A stretch of 64,000 bases of DNA, taken from NCBI GenBank assembly GCA_963718605.1, contig OY970363.1:1178001-1242000 (forward strand). The letters are read 5' to 3'. Positions 37,810-46,775 of the stretch are shown in pieces. Source of the DNA: JACCXE01 sp963718605 (GTDB taxonomy: Bacteria > Actinomycetota > Acidimicrobiia > Acidimicrobiales > JACCXE01). A program made the position numbers and the translations under genes. The notes under the pieces were generated by a model. The model was not told where the DNA came from and ran no database searches. It was given only the letters and a program-made list of their open reading frames with translations. How positions within the stretch are numbered: the first letter of the stretch is position 1; each line of letters starts with the position of its first letter.

Positions 37810-38667
37810 CTAACCGCCGAGGATTGTCGGCAGGCTTCCCGCCTGTCCCGTGACAAACATCAGGCCGACGACGGCACTTGCCGCCGACGTGAGAATCGTC
37901 ACCGCTACGAAGGCGCGACTCCGTTGCGAGATCGACGTCCAACCGAACGCCGCACCTATCGCGAGCAAACCGGTCGTCGCGATTATCCCGGCCACGAACG
38001 CGCCGAGAAGCGCAATCGCACCAAAGGTCGAAGCGACGTGGCTCGCACTCACAAGCACGACGGCCTGCGTTCCGGTTTCGGCGCCGATCCCGTGCAGCAC
38101 TCCGACGGCGATGGCGCCACCCACGGTGTAGCGCGACACGTTCACGGCGTGCACATGTCGGTGTTTATGAGTGGTGAGGACCCGCGCTTCAATCAACTCG
38201 ACGTCGTCCACGAGCAACTCCGGGACGGCATGATCATGGCCGTGTGCCGCGTCGTGGGTGTGGCCGTGAGCGTGGTCGACCTCGACGCGCCGCGTCCGCC
38301 GGAGGCGGGCGCGCGCGGCGCTAACGCCGCGGTACAGCAATACGCCGCGGCTAGTGGTGGCGTTACCGAGCCACAGACTGCGCACCAGCATCACCGCGAG
38401 AACGAGCAACGTCACCCCGACCACTCGCTCCATGACGGGGTCGATCCAGTCCGGCAGGCGCTCGCCGGCGAGGATCGCCAGGCTACCCAAAGCCATCACG
38501 GAGGCGCCATGACCCAACGCGTAAAGCAGCGCCAGCCAGCCCGCGCGGCGTCGCTCGTACTCGCTGCCGGTGATGTCGGTGATCGCAGCGAGATGGTCCC
38601 AGTCGATTCCGTGCCTAAGCCCCAGACCGAATGTCGACAACAACAACAGTGGGGTCACATCCCCCAT
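37810..38667 (-). CDS. HoxN/NicO-like metal transporter
   Basis: A 285-residue membrane protein with six or more helices. Near the start LGLRHGIDWDHLAAI corresponds to the metal-selecting RHAxDADHI motif of HoxN/NiCoT transporters, and GVLHGIGAETGTQ is the second His-containing helix. A cytosolic His-rich loop (HAHGHTHDAAHGHDHA and HKHRHVHA, about 130-175) could bind Ni or Co. The ATG at 38667 is selected since it follows the upstream stop by 25 bases. The metal and direction of transport are inferred. Confidence 0.78.
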   Translation of the reverse strand: MGDVTPLLLLSTFGLGLRHGIDWDHLAAITDITGSEYERRRAGWLALLYALGHGASVMALGSLAILAGERLPDWIDPVMERVVGVTLLVLAVMLVRSLWLGNATTSRGVLLYRGVSAARARLRRTRRVEVDHAHGHTHDAAHGHDHAVPELLVDDVELIEARVLTTHKHRHVHAVNVSRYTVGGAIAVGVLHGIGAETGTQAVVLVSASHVASTFGAIALLGAFVAGIIATTGLLAIGAAFGWTSISQRSRAFVAVTILTSAASAVVGLMFVTGQAGSLPTILGG

Positions 38668-38692
38668 CCTTCCCGCATCTGAGCCGGCCGCG

Positions 38693-40207
38693 TCACGCGA
38701 GGGACCCAAGGCTGCGGCCGGCGAGGCCCAGCCCAACGATGATCACCATTACCGCGGTGAAGGAGGGCATCGCACCGATCCAGCGTTGGCTAAGCCACGT
38801 CCAGCGCGGACGGCGTTTCGCGGTCCGCGCTTCCATGCGGTCGCGCACCTTCACCAGAATCAAGCCGGCCAGGGTCAGCGTTCCTGCCATACCGAGGCCG
38901 TAGCCAATTACCAACACGATCCCGAACAGCGTGCGGCCGAGCGCAGTAGCCGCCAGCAACACCACGAGCGCGGACGGGCTTGGCACGAGACCTCCGGCAA
39001 AGCCCATACCGATTAGCCCGCGGCGGCTGACCTTTGTCGGTTGGTGGCCGTGATGATCGTGATCGCCGTGATCGCCGTGATCGCCGTGATCTCCGTGATC
39101 GCCGTGGCTGTGCCCGTGGCCATGCGAATGGCCGTGTGAATGCCCGTGCCCGCCAGCGCCGCGGCGGCGAATCGCGCCGAGGAGCAAACTCAGACCGAGC
39201 GCAGTCACGAGCAACCCGCTGGTAACACCGAGCCAACCGAGCACCGCGTCGCCGGCGAGCGAAGCGGACAGGGTGAGCGCAAGGCCGAGTGCCATCACGC
39301 CGGCCGTGTGTGTAATCGTCACCGTCGCCCCGACGAGGAACGCGTCGCTCGACGTTCCCTGTTTGCCCGCTAGGTAAGCGGCCATCACCGTCTTGCCGTG
39401 GCCGGGCAGGATCGCGTGCGACGCGCCGAGCAGCATCGACAGTGCGATTGCGAGCAACCCCACTTGGACGGTCAGGTCGCGGCGACCGACGAGGTCGTTA
39501 AAGGCGACATTGACGCGCTCGCTCGTGCGAGCGAGAAGGTTCGGCCTCGAGGCGCCTGCTGTACCAGGTGCGAACGTCGTCAGACCAGCGCCAGGTAGCG
39601 CGTGGATGCGCACCTGGCGCACGTCGACCGGGGACGTGAGCAGGTCGTTCGGATAGTTGCGGAGCTGATCGGAAATGCTCTTGGTCGGCACGGGCAAACC
39701 CCTGAAGTGGACATTGGCCCCGGACACAACGATCTCGTGCCATCCGACGCGCGTGGAGGCGAAGTTGTCCGCGAACAACACCGTCGCGGCCCGCCGAATG
39801 TCGAGCGGCGCCGACAGCTCGCATTCGAGGCGAGCGGTATCGAGGCCGGCGACACCGTTGCGGAACGCGAAGCTCGTCGAGTCGACCGAGAAATGCGCCC
39901 GATGGCCGTCTGCGGACAGCCGCAACGAGTGAGCGACCAACCGGCACTGGCTGCGGGCGTAGCTCGCGCGCTCGGCCGCCGACACGCCTCCGCTGCCGTC
40001 AGCATCGATGGAGTCCTTCAGCTGCGAGGTGGGAATCTCGGCCGAGTCGACCACGGCCAGATCGCGCACGCGGTTGAGCTCGAACCTGAGCTCGTCATAG
40101 TGGTTCACAGTGAAGTTGCCGAGCGGATGTGCGCTGGCTGGTGCCGCCGCCATGAGCAGCACCGCGGCGGCGCCAGCCGCGACGACAACCGCGTGACGAA
40201 GCTTCAT
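38693..40207 (-). CDS. NicO/RcnA-like nickel/cobalt transporter with exported N-domain
   Basis: A 504-residue protein. A signal peptide (1-26) is followed by a roughly 220-residue extracytoplasmic domain beginning HPLGNFTVNHYDELRF. The NicO transporter domain follows, with six helices and LLGASHAILPGHGKT as the motif His-x-x-x-x-G-H-G. A His/Asp-rich loop (about 355-390) is coded by tandem 9-bp repeats. The family moves Ni or Co; the N-terminal domain is typical of NicO-fusion proteins in actinobacteria. The ATG overlaps the TPR-gene stop (ATGA). Confidence 0.85.
   Translation of the reverse strand: MKLRHAVVVAAGAAAVLLMAAAPASAHPLGNFTVNHYDELRFELNRVRDLAVVDSAEIPTSQLKDSIDADGSGGVSAAERASYARSQCRLVAHSLRLSADGHRAHFSVDSTSFAFRNGVAGLDTARLECELSAPLDIRRAATVLFADNFASTRVGWHEIVVSGANVHFRGLPVPTKSISDQLRNYPNDLLTSPVDVRQVRIHALPGAGLTTFAPGTAGASRPNLLARTSERVNVAFNDLVGRRDLTVQVGLLAIALSMLLGASHAILPGHGKTVMAAYLAGKQGTSSDAFLVGATVTITHTAGVMALGLALTLSASLAGDAVLGWLGVTSGLLVTALGLSLLLGAIRRRGAGGHGHSHGHSHGHGHSHGDHGDHGDHGDHGDHDHHGHQPTKVSRRGLIGMGFAGGLVPSPSALVVLLAATALGRTLFGIVLVIGYGLGMAGTLTLAGLILVKVRDRMEARTAKRRPRWTWLSQRWIGAMPSFTAVMVIIVGLGLAGRSLGSLA
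39061..39105. repeat. Five 9-bp tandem repeats coding a His-rich loop
   Basis: GATCGCCGT occurs at 39061, 39070, 39079 and 39097, with one variant (GATCTCCGT) at 39088. Read on the minus strand they encode the His-Gly-Asp repeat of the NicO transporter loop. Such repeats can expand or contract in frame and change metal-binding capacity. Confidence 0.9.
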
Positions 40208-41529
40208 GACCCAGTCCCCGCGACTGCGGCGCGAGCTTCAGCTGCATGCAGAGGATGGAACGCGGGATTGATGGCGAGCGCACGTTCGTAATGCGCGCGC
40301 GCACCGGCGGCGTCACCGAGGCCAGCCCTAATCGCGCCAGCATGAAACTCAAACAGCGGGTTTTTCGTGCCGAGCGACATGGCCTTGGTTTCCCACGTCA
40401 ACGCTTCGGCGTCTCGCCCGTTGCGGTGTAACGCCCACGCGTAGGCGTCCTGCATTTCGGTGAACGGGCGGCTCTTGAGCCCAGCCGCGCCATAACGCAA
40501 AGCTCGAGCCGGGTCGCCATGATCGGCATAGAACAACGTCGGCTCGACGTCGGCAGCGACACCGTTGACGGCGAAGAGTTTCTGCTCGGTGGCGAAGAGC
40601 TTGTACTGCACGTTTGCCTCGTCAACGCGCCCGAGCGACTGCAGCAACTCTCCGTACTCGACGAGGTACATCGGCTGAGGCACACGTGCGACTGCAGCGG
40701 CGAAATCGCTCAACGCGGCGTCGGTGTTGCCGAGAGCCTGCTCGGCTCTGGCCTTGCCCTCGTACAGCGCGGCGTATGTGGGCGCGGTCAGCAGACCGGC
40801 GCCGAACTGCTCGAGCGCGAGCGCGGGGTCGCCGGAGTTGAGCGCGATTTCGCCGAGGTAGTAGCGCGCAAACGCCTTCTGGCTCGCCGAACTTGAGCTG
40901 TCCAGCGCCCGCTGCATGAGGCTGCGCGCTTGTTCAAGGTCGCCGCGCAATTCCCACGAGTACGACGCACGAGACAGCGCGTCGGCGTCGGGGCTGATGT
41001 CAAGCATGCGCTGAATCGCCGTCATCGACGCCGGGTAGTCGCCGAGCTGGGTCGCGGCATCGGCGAGCGCGCCGTACAGGGTCGCGTTCGCCGGATTGAC
41101 CGTGAGGCCGCGTTCGGCCCAGCGGCGTGCGCCAGCAAAGTCGTGGCGGGCCGCGGCCAACGCAGCCATCCCTGCGGGAGCAGCAAAGTTGTCCTTCGTA
41201 TCGAGCTTCAGTGAGCGGCGCAGCGCGCCCTCGGCCTTCGGGTAGTACGTCGGGTCGACGGTTGCCTTGGCTTGCTCGACGTAGCCGAGCCCGAGCGAAG
41301 CCCACGCGCTCGCGTCATTGGGCTGCTGACGCAGCCGGGTCTGTAACGCGACGATCGCGGCACTCAGGTCACCGCGGGCTGCCGCGGCCCCGGGGGCCCC
41401 TGTCAGGGGCACCACCTTGGGCTCACCGCCGGCGTTGCCACCGAGAAAGCCGATCGCTCCCGCCATGAACAGCACGGCCGCAAGCCCGAACGTCGCTGCC
41501 GTCAGGCGCCAACGGCGTCGGATACTCAC
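40204..41529 (-). CDS. Membrane-anchored TPR protein
   Basis: A 441-residue protein with one N-terminal transmembrane helix (about 10-32) and then nine or so TPR units filling the rest (for example NDASAWASLGLGYVEQA, NATLYGALADAATQLGDYPAS, TYAALYEGKARAEQALGNTDAALSDF). TPR arrays scaffold protein assembly. It starts at a GTG overlapping the sortase stop (GTGA) and its own stop overlaps the NicO start (ATGA), so it is tightly co-translated with both. The partner is unknown; the mature part probably faces outside. Confidence 0.82.
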   Translation of the reverse strand: MSIRRRWRLTAATFGLAAVLFMAGAIGFLGGNAGGEPKVVPLTGAPGAAAARGDLSAAIVALQTRLRQQPNDASAWASLGLGYVEQAKATVDPTYYPKAEGALRRSLKLDTKDNFAAPAGMAALAAARHDFAGARRWAERGLTVNPANATLYGALADAATQLGDYPASMTAIQRMLDISPDADALSRASYSWELRGDLEQARSLMQRALDSSSSASQKAFARYYLGEIALNSGDPALALEQFGAGLLTAPTYAALYEGKARAEQALGNTDAALSDFAAAVARVPQPMYLVEYGELLQSLGRVDEANVQYKLFATEQKLFAVNGVAADVEPTLFYADHGDPARALRYGAAGLKSRPFTEMQDAYAWALHRNGRDAEALTWETKAMSLGTKNPLFEFHAGAIRAGLGDAAGARAHYERALAINPAFHPLHAAEARAAVAGTGS

Positions 41530-42203
41530 GCCGCAACCGACTTGTGTTGGGTTTGCAGGTGAGCGAACACGACGACGTTGTCGCGGTAGCTCTTCGCCTT
41601 CGGGTCGAACGAACCACCACACGTGATGAGCCGGATCGAGGGCGTCGGAGTCGATCCGTAAACGACACTCGTGGGCAGCGACTGCTTTGCGTACTGGCGA
41701 ACCGCGTCAACCACGAACACAACCGTCGAGTTGTCGGCGCGGTGGACAGTGATCTCGTCGCCGACCTTGGTTTGCTTGAGTCGGTAGAACACCCCGGGAC
41801 CAGTCTTCGAGTCAACGTGACCGACCACGATCGCGGCCCCGTCGGCGCCAGGTTTCGGCCCCGACGACCACCAGCCTGCAAGCTTGTAGTCCTTCGGCAC
41901 GTCGAGAACGCCGGCGGCGCTGATCCCCAACGGCACCAGACGACTGGTCACGCCGACGCTCGGCAGTGAGATTGCGTCGGGGTCCGGTTGGGGCGGCTGG
42001 GGCGCGCGGACCGGCAACCCGCCTGAGGGTAAGGCGCCGAGGCTGAGCACCTGCGGTTCATGCACGACGAGCGCACCAACGCCGCCCATCCCGATGACGA
42101 GATTGGTGACGATGAGCGCCCGCAGCAGCGCGGGCCGCTTGATGGACGATGTCCACCAAGCGGCCGCGTTGCGACGCGGTGCCATATGGCGAGCCGCAGG
42201 CAT
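41526..42203 (-). CDS. Class F sortase
   Basis: A 225-residue membrane-anchored transpeptidase. The transmembrane helix is at about 27-48, and the sortase barrel follows with His129 (IVVGHVDSKTG), Cys195 (LITCGGSFD) and Arg207 (YRDNVVVF), the complete catalytic triad. The short barrel and TCGG context fit class F, typical of actinobacteria. It lies 5 bases after the DUF4331 gene, so that protein is the obvious candidate substrate. The alternative start is ATG 42185. Confidence 0.9.
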   Translation of the reverse strand: MPAARHMAPRRNAAAWWTSSIKRPALLRALIVTNLVIGMGGVGALVVHEPQVLSLGALPSGGLPVRAPQPPQPDPDAISLPSVGVTSRLVPLGISAAGVLDVPKDYKLAGWWSSGPKPGADGAAIVVGHVDSKTGPGVFYRLKQTKVGDEITVHRADNSTVVFVVDAVRQYAKQSLPTSVVYGSTPTPSIRLITCGGSFDPKAKSYRDNVVVFAHLQTQHKSVAA

Positions 42204-42208
42204 TCGAT

Positions 42209-43882
42209 CTAGACGGTCTGACGACGTCGGATCGAGATGAGACCAGCCGCTGACAAGAGCACGCCAGCAAGACCGGCGGCAATCGGAGCGACGGGAAGAC
42301 CGCTTTGGGCGGTACCGCCACCACCGGCGCTAACGCCTCCGGCGGGTGCTGCAGCTTGCGATGAAGTCGAACCGGCAACTGCGGAGCCGCCGCCGCCCTT
42401 CGCCTCGTTCACCGACGCGCCGTGCGGCAGTGCGACGTACGGGAAGCTGCGACCGAAGGCCACGTCGTTCTCGTTGACGCCGTCACCGGCTGCGAGGGCA
42501 TCGACGAGCTTGCCGGACTGGGCTGCGCCCTCGACGGCTTGGATCGAGATGTCGATCACGTCGTCGGCAAGCCGGCGGCCGTTGGGGAAGCCGGCCAGGT
42601 CCTTGGCGAGCACGCCCAGACGGTTCGGGTTCGACGCCGGAGCGATCGCCATGTTCAACCGCATTTCTTCGGCCGGAACAAAGTCGGCGTCCTTCTTGCC
42701 GTCCTTGTTCAGCATCTGCGAGTTGGCGTCGAGCGGAATTGCGACGGTGCCGTCCGGTGCCTTGCACGCCTTGCAGATCCCCGTGAGGTAGATCTCGAAC
42801 AAGTCGTTGCGCGGCGTGGCCGGTGCGGGCACTTTGTAGATGCCTTCGACCAATGCGGGCAGGATCGGCTTCAGGACCTTCTCTACGACTGGGGCCACGG
42901 TGTGATCCTTGTCGGGGGTGAGGCCGTTGAACGCGTCCTTGTACTTGAGCGGCACGACCACTTCGTTGACGAGCGGGTTACCGAGACGCGACACCTGGAC
43001 GTAGCCGTCCGTCGTGGCTGCGCCTTCCGCGGATGAAAACACGGATGCGCCCTTGCGCAACGTGGTGCTCCATACGCCGATCACCGGGTTGTCCTTCGAG
43101 TTGCCCTTCGCGGCGAGGTCGTCTTTCGGAACCTGCAGGCCGACGGTGTTGACGTTGTAGCCGTTCAGAGTGTCCGCACCGGCTTCCTTCAGGTTGGCGC
43201 CGTAGAGCAAGTCGAACACGCGTAGGTCGAGGAAGAACGGATCGTCGGCTTGACCGGCGAAGCTCTTGCCGCCATTCGACGTGCTCTTGATCGCCTCGTT
43301 GCGCAACGCCGAGTAGTTCGGCATCGAGGCCGCGCCGACGTTTGAGGGCGCCGCGATGGCGTCCTTGAGCACGGTCTTGACGTCTGAGCCGGCGGTGCGA
43401 ATCAGGTCGTACGTTTGGTAAAAGTTGAGCGTCGTGTCACTGGCGCTGTTGACGACACCGGTGTTGTAAAGGAACTGACCCGAGTCATCGCGGGTGTGAT
43501 CCGTGAACACCCACGAATAGACGATGTCGGCCACGGCGTCACCGTCGTTGTCGATGTTGATGTTGTATTTCGCGTTGGTGGCGAACGGATAGAAGTTCGG
43601 GCCACCGTTTGGTTCTTCGAACGGGATCCAGTTCGAGAGAAGTGTTACTGAATCGGGCTTGTCGGGGCTCACGAACGCGTAGACGTCGGTGTTGTCGGCG
43701 CGGGGATCGCCGCCGATGAGCGGCGCCTCACGGTGGCTTGATGCTTCGCTGACGCCAGCGCCGAGCAGAGCGGAAGTGCCCGACACGACGAGCGATGCTG
43801 CGGCAGCGGCGAGTAGTACACGGCGGACGCGATCACGCTTGGGAGTGCGCGCCATTAAGCGTTCTTCGGGTGGGGTCCTCAT
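42209..43882 (-). CDS. Secreted DUF4331 protein with C-terminal anchor
   Basis: A 557-residue exported protein. The signal peptide spans about 20-48 (basic start, then LLAAAAASLVVSGTSALLGA). The mature protein opens with SSHREAPLIGGDPRADNTDVYAFVSPD, the DUF4331 hallmark. After the domain, a Gly/Ala/Ser linker leads to LPVAP, a hydrophobic helix and RRRQTV, which has the form of a cell-wall sorting signal although not LPxTG. AGGAG lies 10 bases before the ATG at 43882. It heads the DUF4331-sortase-TPR-NicO-HoxN operon. DUF4331 has no known activity. Confidence 0.85.
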   Translation of the reverse strand: MRTPPEERLMARTPKRDRVRRVLLAAAAASLVVSGTSALLGAGVSEASSHREAPLIGGDPRADNTDVYAFVSPDKPDSVTLLSNWIPFEEPNGGPNFYPFATNAKYNINIDNDGDAVADIVYSWVFTDHTRDDSGQFLYNTGVVNSASDTTLNFYQTYDLIRTAGSDVKTVLKDAIAAPSNVGAASMPNYSALRNEAIKSTSNGGKSFAGQADDPFFLDLRVFDLLYGANLKEAGADTLNGYNVNTVGLQVPKDDLAAKGNSKDNPVIGVWSTTLRKGASVFSSAEGAATTDGYVQVSRLGNPLVNEVVVPLKYKDAFNGLTPDKDHTVAPVVEKVLKPILPALVEGIYKVPAPATPRNDLFEIYLTGICKACKAPDGTVAIPLDANSQMLNKDGKKDADFVPAEEMRLNMAIAPASNPNRLGVLAKDLAGFPNGRRLADDVIDISIQAVEGAAQSGKLVDALAAGDGVNENDVAFGRSFPYVALPHGASVNEAKGGGGSAVAGSTSSQAAAPAGGVSAGGGGTAQSGLPVAPIAAGLAGVLLSAAGLISIRRRQTV

Positions 43883-44040
43883 GTAGTGCTGTCTCCTGTT
43901 TGTGAATGGGGCAGTGACGCAGGCTCGGACGCCGCTTACGAGAAGACTCCGTGACCGCTCGGTCCGACGGATGACGGGAATGTCGGAATGCCAGCTGTCC
44001 TTCGGGCGGATGTCGCCCGTGGCGCCTACCGTTGGTGCGA

Positions 44041-44469
44041 ATGGCACGCCCGATGAACGACGACGAAAGGCGGGCGTTCCTGATGCACGGCACCCGGACC
44101 GGCAAGGTCGCGACCGTGAACAGTCACGGCGCGCCGCACGTCGCCCCAATCTGGTTCGTGCTCGACGGCGACGACATCATCTTCACCACCCACAGCTCCT
44201 CGGTGAAAGGCCGGTCCCTCACGCGTGACCCGCGGTGCGCGATGACCGTCGACGACGATCAACCGCCGTTCTCCTTCGTGATGATTCAGGGCACCGCTTC
44301 GATCAGCGAAGACGTTGATGATCTCGTGGCGTGGGCGACGAAGATCGGGGCGCGCTACATGGGCGCGGATCGCGCCGCCGAATTCGGCCGGCGCAACGGC
44401 GTCGAGGGCGAACTGCTGGTGCGGGTGACGCCGACGCGAACCGTCGCGCTGGCCGCCGTCAGCGACTAG
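44041..44469 (+). CDS. PPOX-class F420-dependent oxidoreductase
   Basis: A 142-residue split-barrel flavin/F420 protein. The order GKVATVNSHGAPHVAPIWFVLDGDDIIF then TTHSSSVKGRSLTRDPRCAM is that of the PPOX F420 family, where K-G-R-x-L contacts the cofactor phosphate. The substrate is unknown. ATG 44041 is taken as start. It diverges from the DUF4331 gene across about 158 bases, which show no clear promoter or repeat, and overlaps the PhyH gene convergently by 4 bases. Confidence 0.85.
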   Translation: MARPMNDDERRAFLMHGTRTGKVATVNSHGAPHVAPIWFVLDGDDIIFTTHSSSVKGRSLTRDPRCAMTVDDDQPPFSFVMIQGTASISEDVDDLVAWATKIGARYMGADRAAEFGRRNGVEGELLVRVTPTRTVALAAVSD

Positions 44470-45350
44470 TTCGCCAGCGCCTCGCGCCACGGCGCGATAT
44501 CGAGCCCCGGGTGTTTGGCGCTCATCGCGTCACACGTCGCCTGGTTCCAATACGGGTGACCGGGGCGGGGAATGCCGAACAGCGCGAGCTCGTCGGGCGT
44601 CTTGCCCGCGACGAACTTGGAGAACCGGGCGTCACTACCGAAGCGCGGGAACGCGTCGTAGCCAAACCATTCGGCGCCGCCGAGCTTGAAGCTGATCACC
44701 ATGACGAAGCGCGAGGCGTCGTCGCGACCGAAGTCCGTGCCGCGGTGCCACACGTCGGATCGGTACGCGAGGAACGACCCGCGCTTGCCCGTCGCGACTA
44801 TTTCGTGTTGGTACAACTCGTCGTAGGGCGTGTCGTTGGTCGTCGCGGAACGCGGCACGAGGCGGGGCGGCGCCGAGTCTTCGTCGACGTCGGACAGGTA
44901 GAGGAACCCTTCGAGATGCCAGAAGCCGGGTTCCATCCGTGGCGGCAACAGCGAGTGGTTCGAGTCTTGGTGCAAGGGCTGCTCGTAGTTGACCGCGCCC
45001 GCCCATTTGCCCCACACCGCGGCTTGGTAAATGCGCAGGTCGTCGCTTTCCATGGCGGCACCGGCGAACGCGCGTAGCTGCGGGTGCACGAACAGATCGT
45101 TGAGTGCCCCCGACCCACCGAACGGGAAGCCGCGCATGCCGGTGAACTGGGAGCCGCGGAACTGCTTGCCCTCAGGCGATCCGTCGCCGAAGAACCCGGC
45201 GCGGTTGTAGTCGTCGAACGTGTCCGTGCCGTACAGGTGGGCCAAGTCGTCGCGCACGGCGTCGATGTCGGCTTCCGGAACCAGGCCTTCCACCAGGGTC
45301 CAGCCCTCCGTTTGCCACTGCTTCGCCGCCGCCTCGTACCCGTCACGCAC
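44466..45350 (-). CDS. Phytanoyl-CoA dioxygenase (PhyH) family protein
   Basis: A 294-residue Fe(II)/2-oxoglutarate oxygenase of the PhyH family. The iron triad is HxD (LHQDSNHS) and the distal His (DVWHRGTDF), with the 2-oxoglutarate-binding Arg soon after (ASRFVMVISF). The family hydroxylates lipids, natural products or small molecules; the substrate is not assignable. Starts at GTG 45350 and diverges from pgi over 58 bases. Confidence 0.82.
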   Translation of the reverse strand: MRDGYEAAAKQWQTEGWTLVEGLVPEADIDAVRDDLAHLYGTDTFDDYNRAGFFGDGSPEGKQFRGSQFTGMRGFPFGGSGALNDLFVHPQLRAFAGAAMESDDLRIYQAAVWGKWAGAVNYEQPLHQDSNHSLLPPRMEPGFWHLEGFLYLSDVDEDSAPPRLVPRSATTNDTPYDELYQHEIVATGKRGSFLAYRSDVWHRGTDFGRDDASRFVMVISFKLGGAEWFGYDAFPRFGSDARFSKFVAGKTPDELALFGIPRPGHPYWNQATCDAMSAKHPGLDIAPWREALAN

Positions 45351-45408
45351 GGTCCCATCATGCCCGCCGACTAGATCAGGACGTGGGGGGATATACCGTC
45401 AGGGCGAC

Positions 45409-46767
45409 ATGGATGCCGCCGCGATCGCTACCCGACTGCTCGACGGCGACGCCTCACTCTGGCCGTCGCCCAACGTGGCTGATTCGCGCCTGGGCTGGTT
45501 GCACAGCGCCGAGACGCTCGCAGCCGAAGCCGACGACCTGCGCGCGTGGGCGGACGGGTTCGACCGGTCGCACGTTCTGCTGCTCGGTATGGGCGGCTCG
45601 TCGCTCGGCCCGGAGGTACTGCGCGCCGCCATCGGGTCGTTGTCCTTGACCGTGCTCGACACGACCGAGCCCGCCACCGTCGCGCGGCACACCGAGAACC
45701 TCGACGACGCCATGATCGTGGTGTCGTCGAAGTCCGGCGGCACCCTCGAGATACAGACGCTGCTGGCGCGCTGCTGGGAGGTGCAGCCCGACCCGGCCCG
45801 CTACGTCGCGATCACCGACCCCGGTACCGGGCTCGACCAACTGGCCACCGAGCGCGGCTTTGGCCGGATCTTTCGCAACGACCCGAACATCGGCGGGCGG
45901 TACTCGGTGTTGTCCTACTTCGGGATGGTGCCCGCGGCGCTGCTTGGATACGACCTCGCGGCGTTGCTCGAGGGCGCACGTGCCGTTGACGCGGCGGACG
46001 CCGTGGCCGCGGGTCTTCAGATGGGCGAGGCCGCCCGCGAAGGGCGTGACAAGGCCACGATCCACGTGCCCGACGCATTTGCAGAGTTCGGGCTGTGGGT
46101 CGAGCAACTCGTCGCCGAGAGTCTGGGCAAGAAGGGCACGGGCGTTGTGCCGATTCCCACGACCGGAGTCGAGACGGGCCCGGACCGTCATCCGATGACC
46201 GTGGCGTTGTCGGCACCCAACGAACTCGGCGCCGCCTTCTTCTGGTGGGAACTTGCAACCGCAGCGGCGGCTCACGTGCTCGACGTCGACCCCTTCGATG
46301 AGCCCAATGTGGCCGAGAGCAAAGCCAACACGAAGAAGGTGCTGGACAGCCTGCCCCTGCCGCAGGTGGAGGCCGCCGACCCGGACGGGGTGATCGCGTG
46401 GCTGCGCGGGCAGCTGAAGCCGGGCGACTACGTGTCGCTGCAGGCCTACATGCCCTATGGAGACGCGTTCGGTCTCGAACAAACCCGGCATCAGGTGCGC
46501 GACGCGTTGAGCGGCATCCCGGTCACCGCGGGCTACGGGCCGCGGTTCCTGCATTCGACCGGCCAACTACACAAAGGAGGGCCGAACTCGGTCGTGGCCG
46601 TGCAGGTCGTGCCGCGCTCGCCGCGCGCCGCGTTGGCAATCCCCGGCTTTGACTACGACTTCGGAACACTCATCGACGCGCAGGCCATCGGTGACCATGA
46701 GAGCCTCGTGCAACACGGCCGCCGTGTCCTGCGGGTCGCGGCCGACGACTTCGCCGAAATCAACTAG
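45409..46767 (+). CDS. pgi: Glucose-6-phosphate isomerase, compact form
   Basis: A 452-residue phosphoglucose isomerase interconverting glucose 6-phosphate and fructose 6-phosphate. Sugar-phosphate binding shows as LLGMGGSSLGPEVL, VVSSKSGGTLEIQ and the later GKKGTGVVPIPT; the C-terminus has LHKGGPNSV. It is about 100 residues shorter than the classic enzyme and resembles the isomerase half of bifunctional transaldolase/PGI proteins (SLWP...RLGWL near the start), but no transaldolase domain precedes it. ATG 45409 is the first in-frame start after the divergent gene. First in pgi-gnd-zwf-pgl, 8 bases before gnd. Confidence 0.88.
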   Translation: MDAAAIATRLLDGDASLWPSPNVADSRLGWLHSAETLAAEADDLRAWADGFDRSHVLLLGMGGSSLGPEVLRAAIGSLSLTVLDTTEPATVARHTENLDDAMIVVSSKSGGTLEIQTLLARCWEVQPDPARYVAITDPGTGLDQLATERGFGRIFRNDPNIGGRYSVLSYFGMVPAALLGYDLAALLEGARAVDAADAVAAGLQMGEAAREGRDKATIHVPDAFAEFGLWVEQLVAESLGKKGTGVVPIPTTGVETGPDRHPMTVALSAPNELGAAFFWWELATAAAAHVLDVDPFDEPNVAESKANTKKVLDSLPLPQVEAADPDGVIAWLRGQLKPGDYVSLQAYMPYGDAFGLEQTRHQVRDALSGIPVTAGYGPRFLHSTGQLHKGGPNSVVAVQVVPRSPRAALAIPGFDYDFGTLIDAQAIGDHESLVQHGRRVLRVAADDFAEIN

Positions 46768-46775
46768 GAGCACGC

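Noticed and set aside
39061..39105. Tandem repeats considered as a CRISPR-like array
   Set aside because: Units are 9 bp with no spacers and lie in frame inside the NicO transporter coding for His-rich residues.
43883..44040. Divergent gap between DUF4331 and PPOX genes searched for operators or an ECF promoter
   Set aside because: No convincing inverted repeat or hexamer pair found; only the AGGAG before the DUF4331 start is clear.
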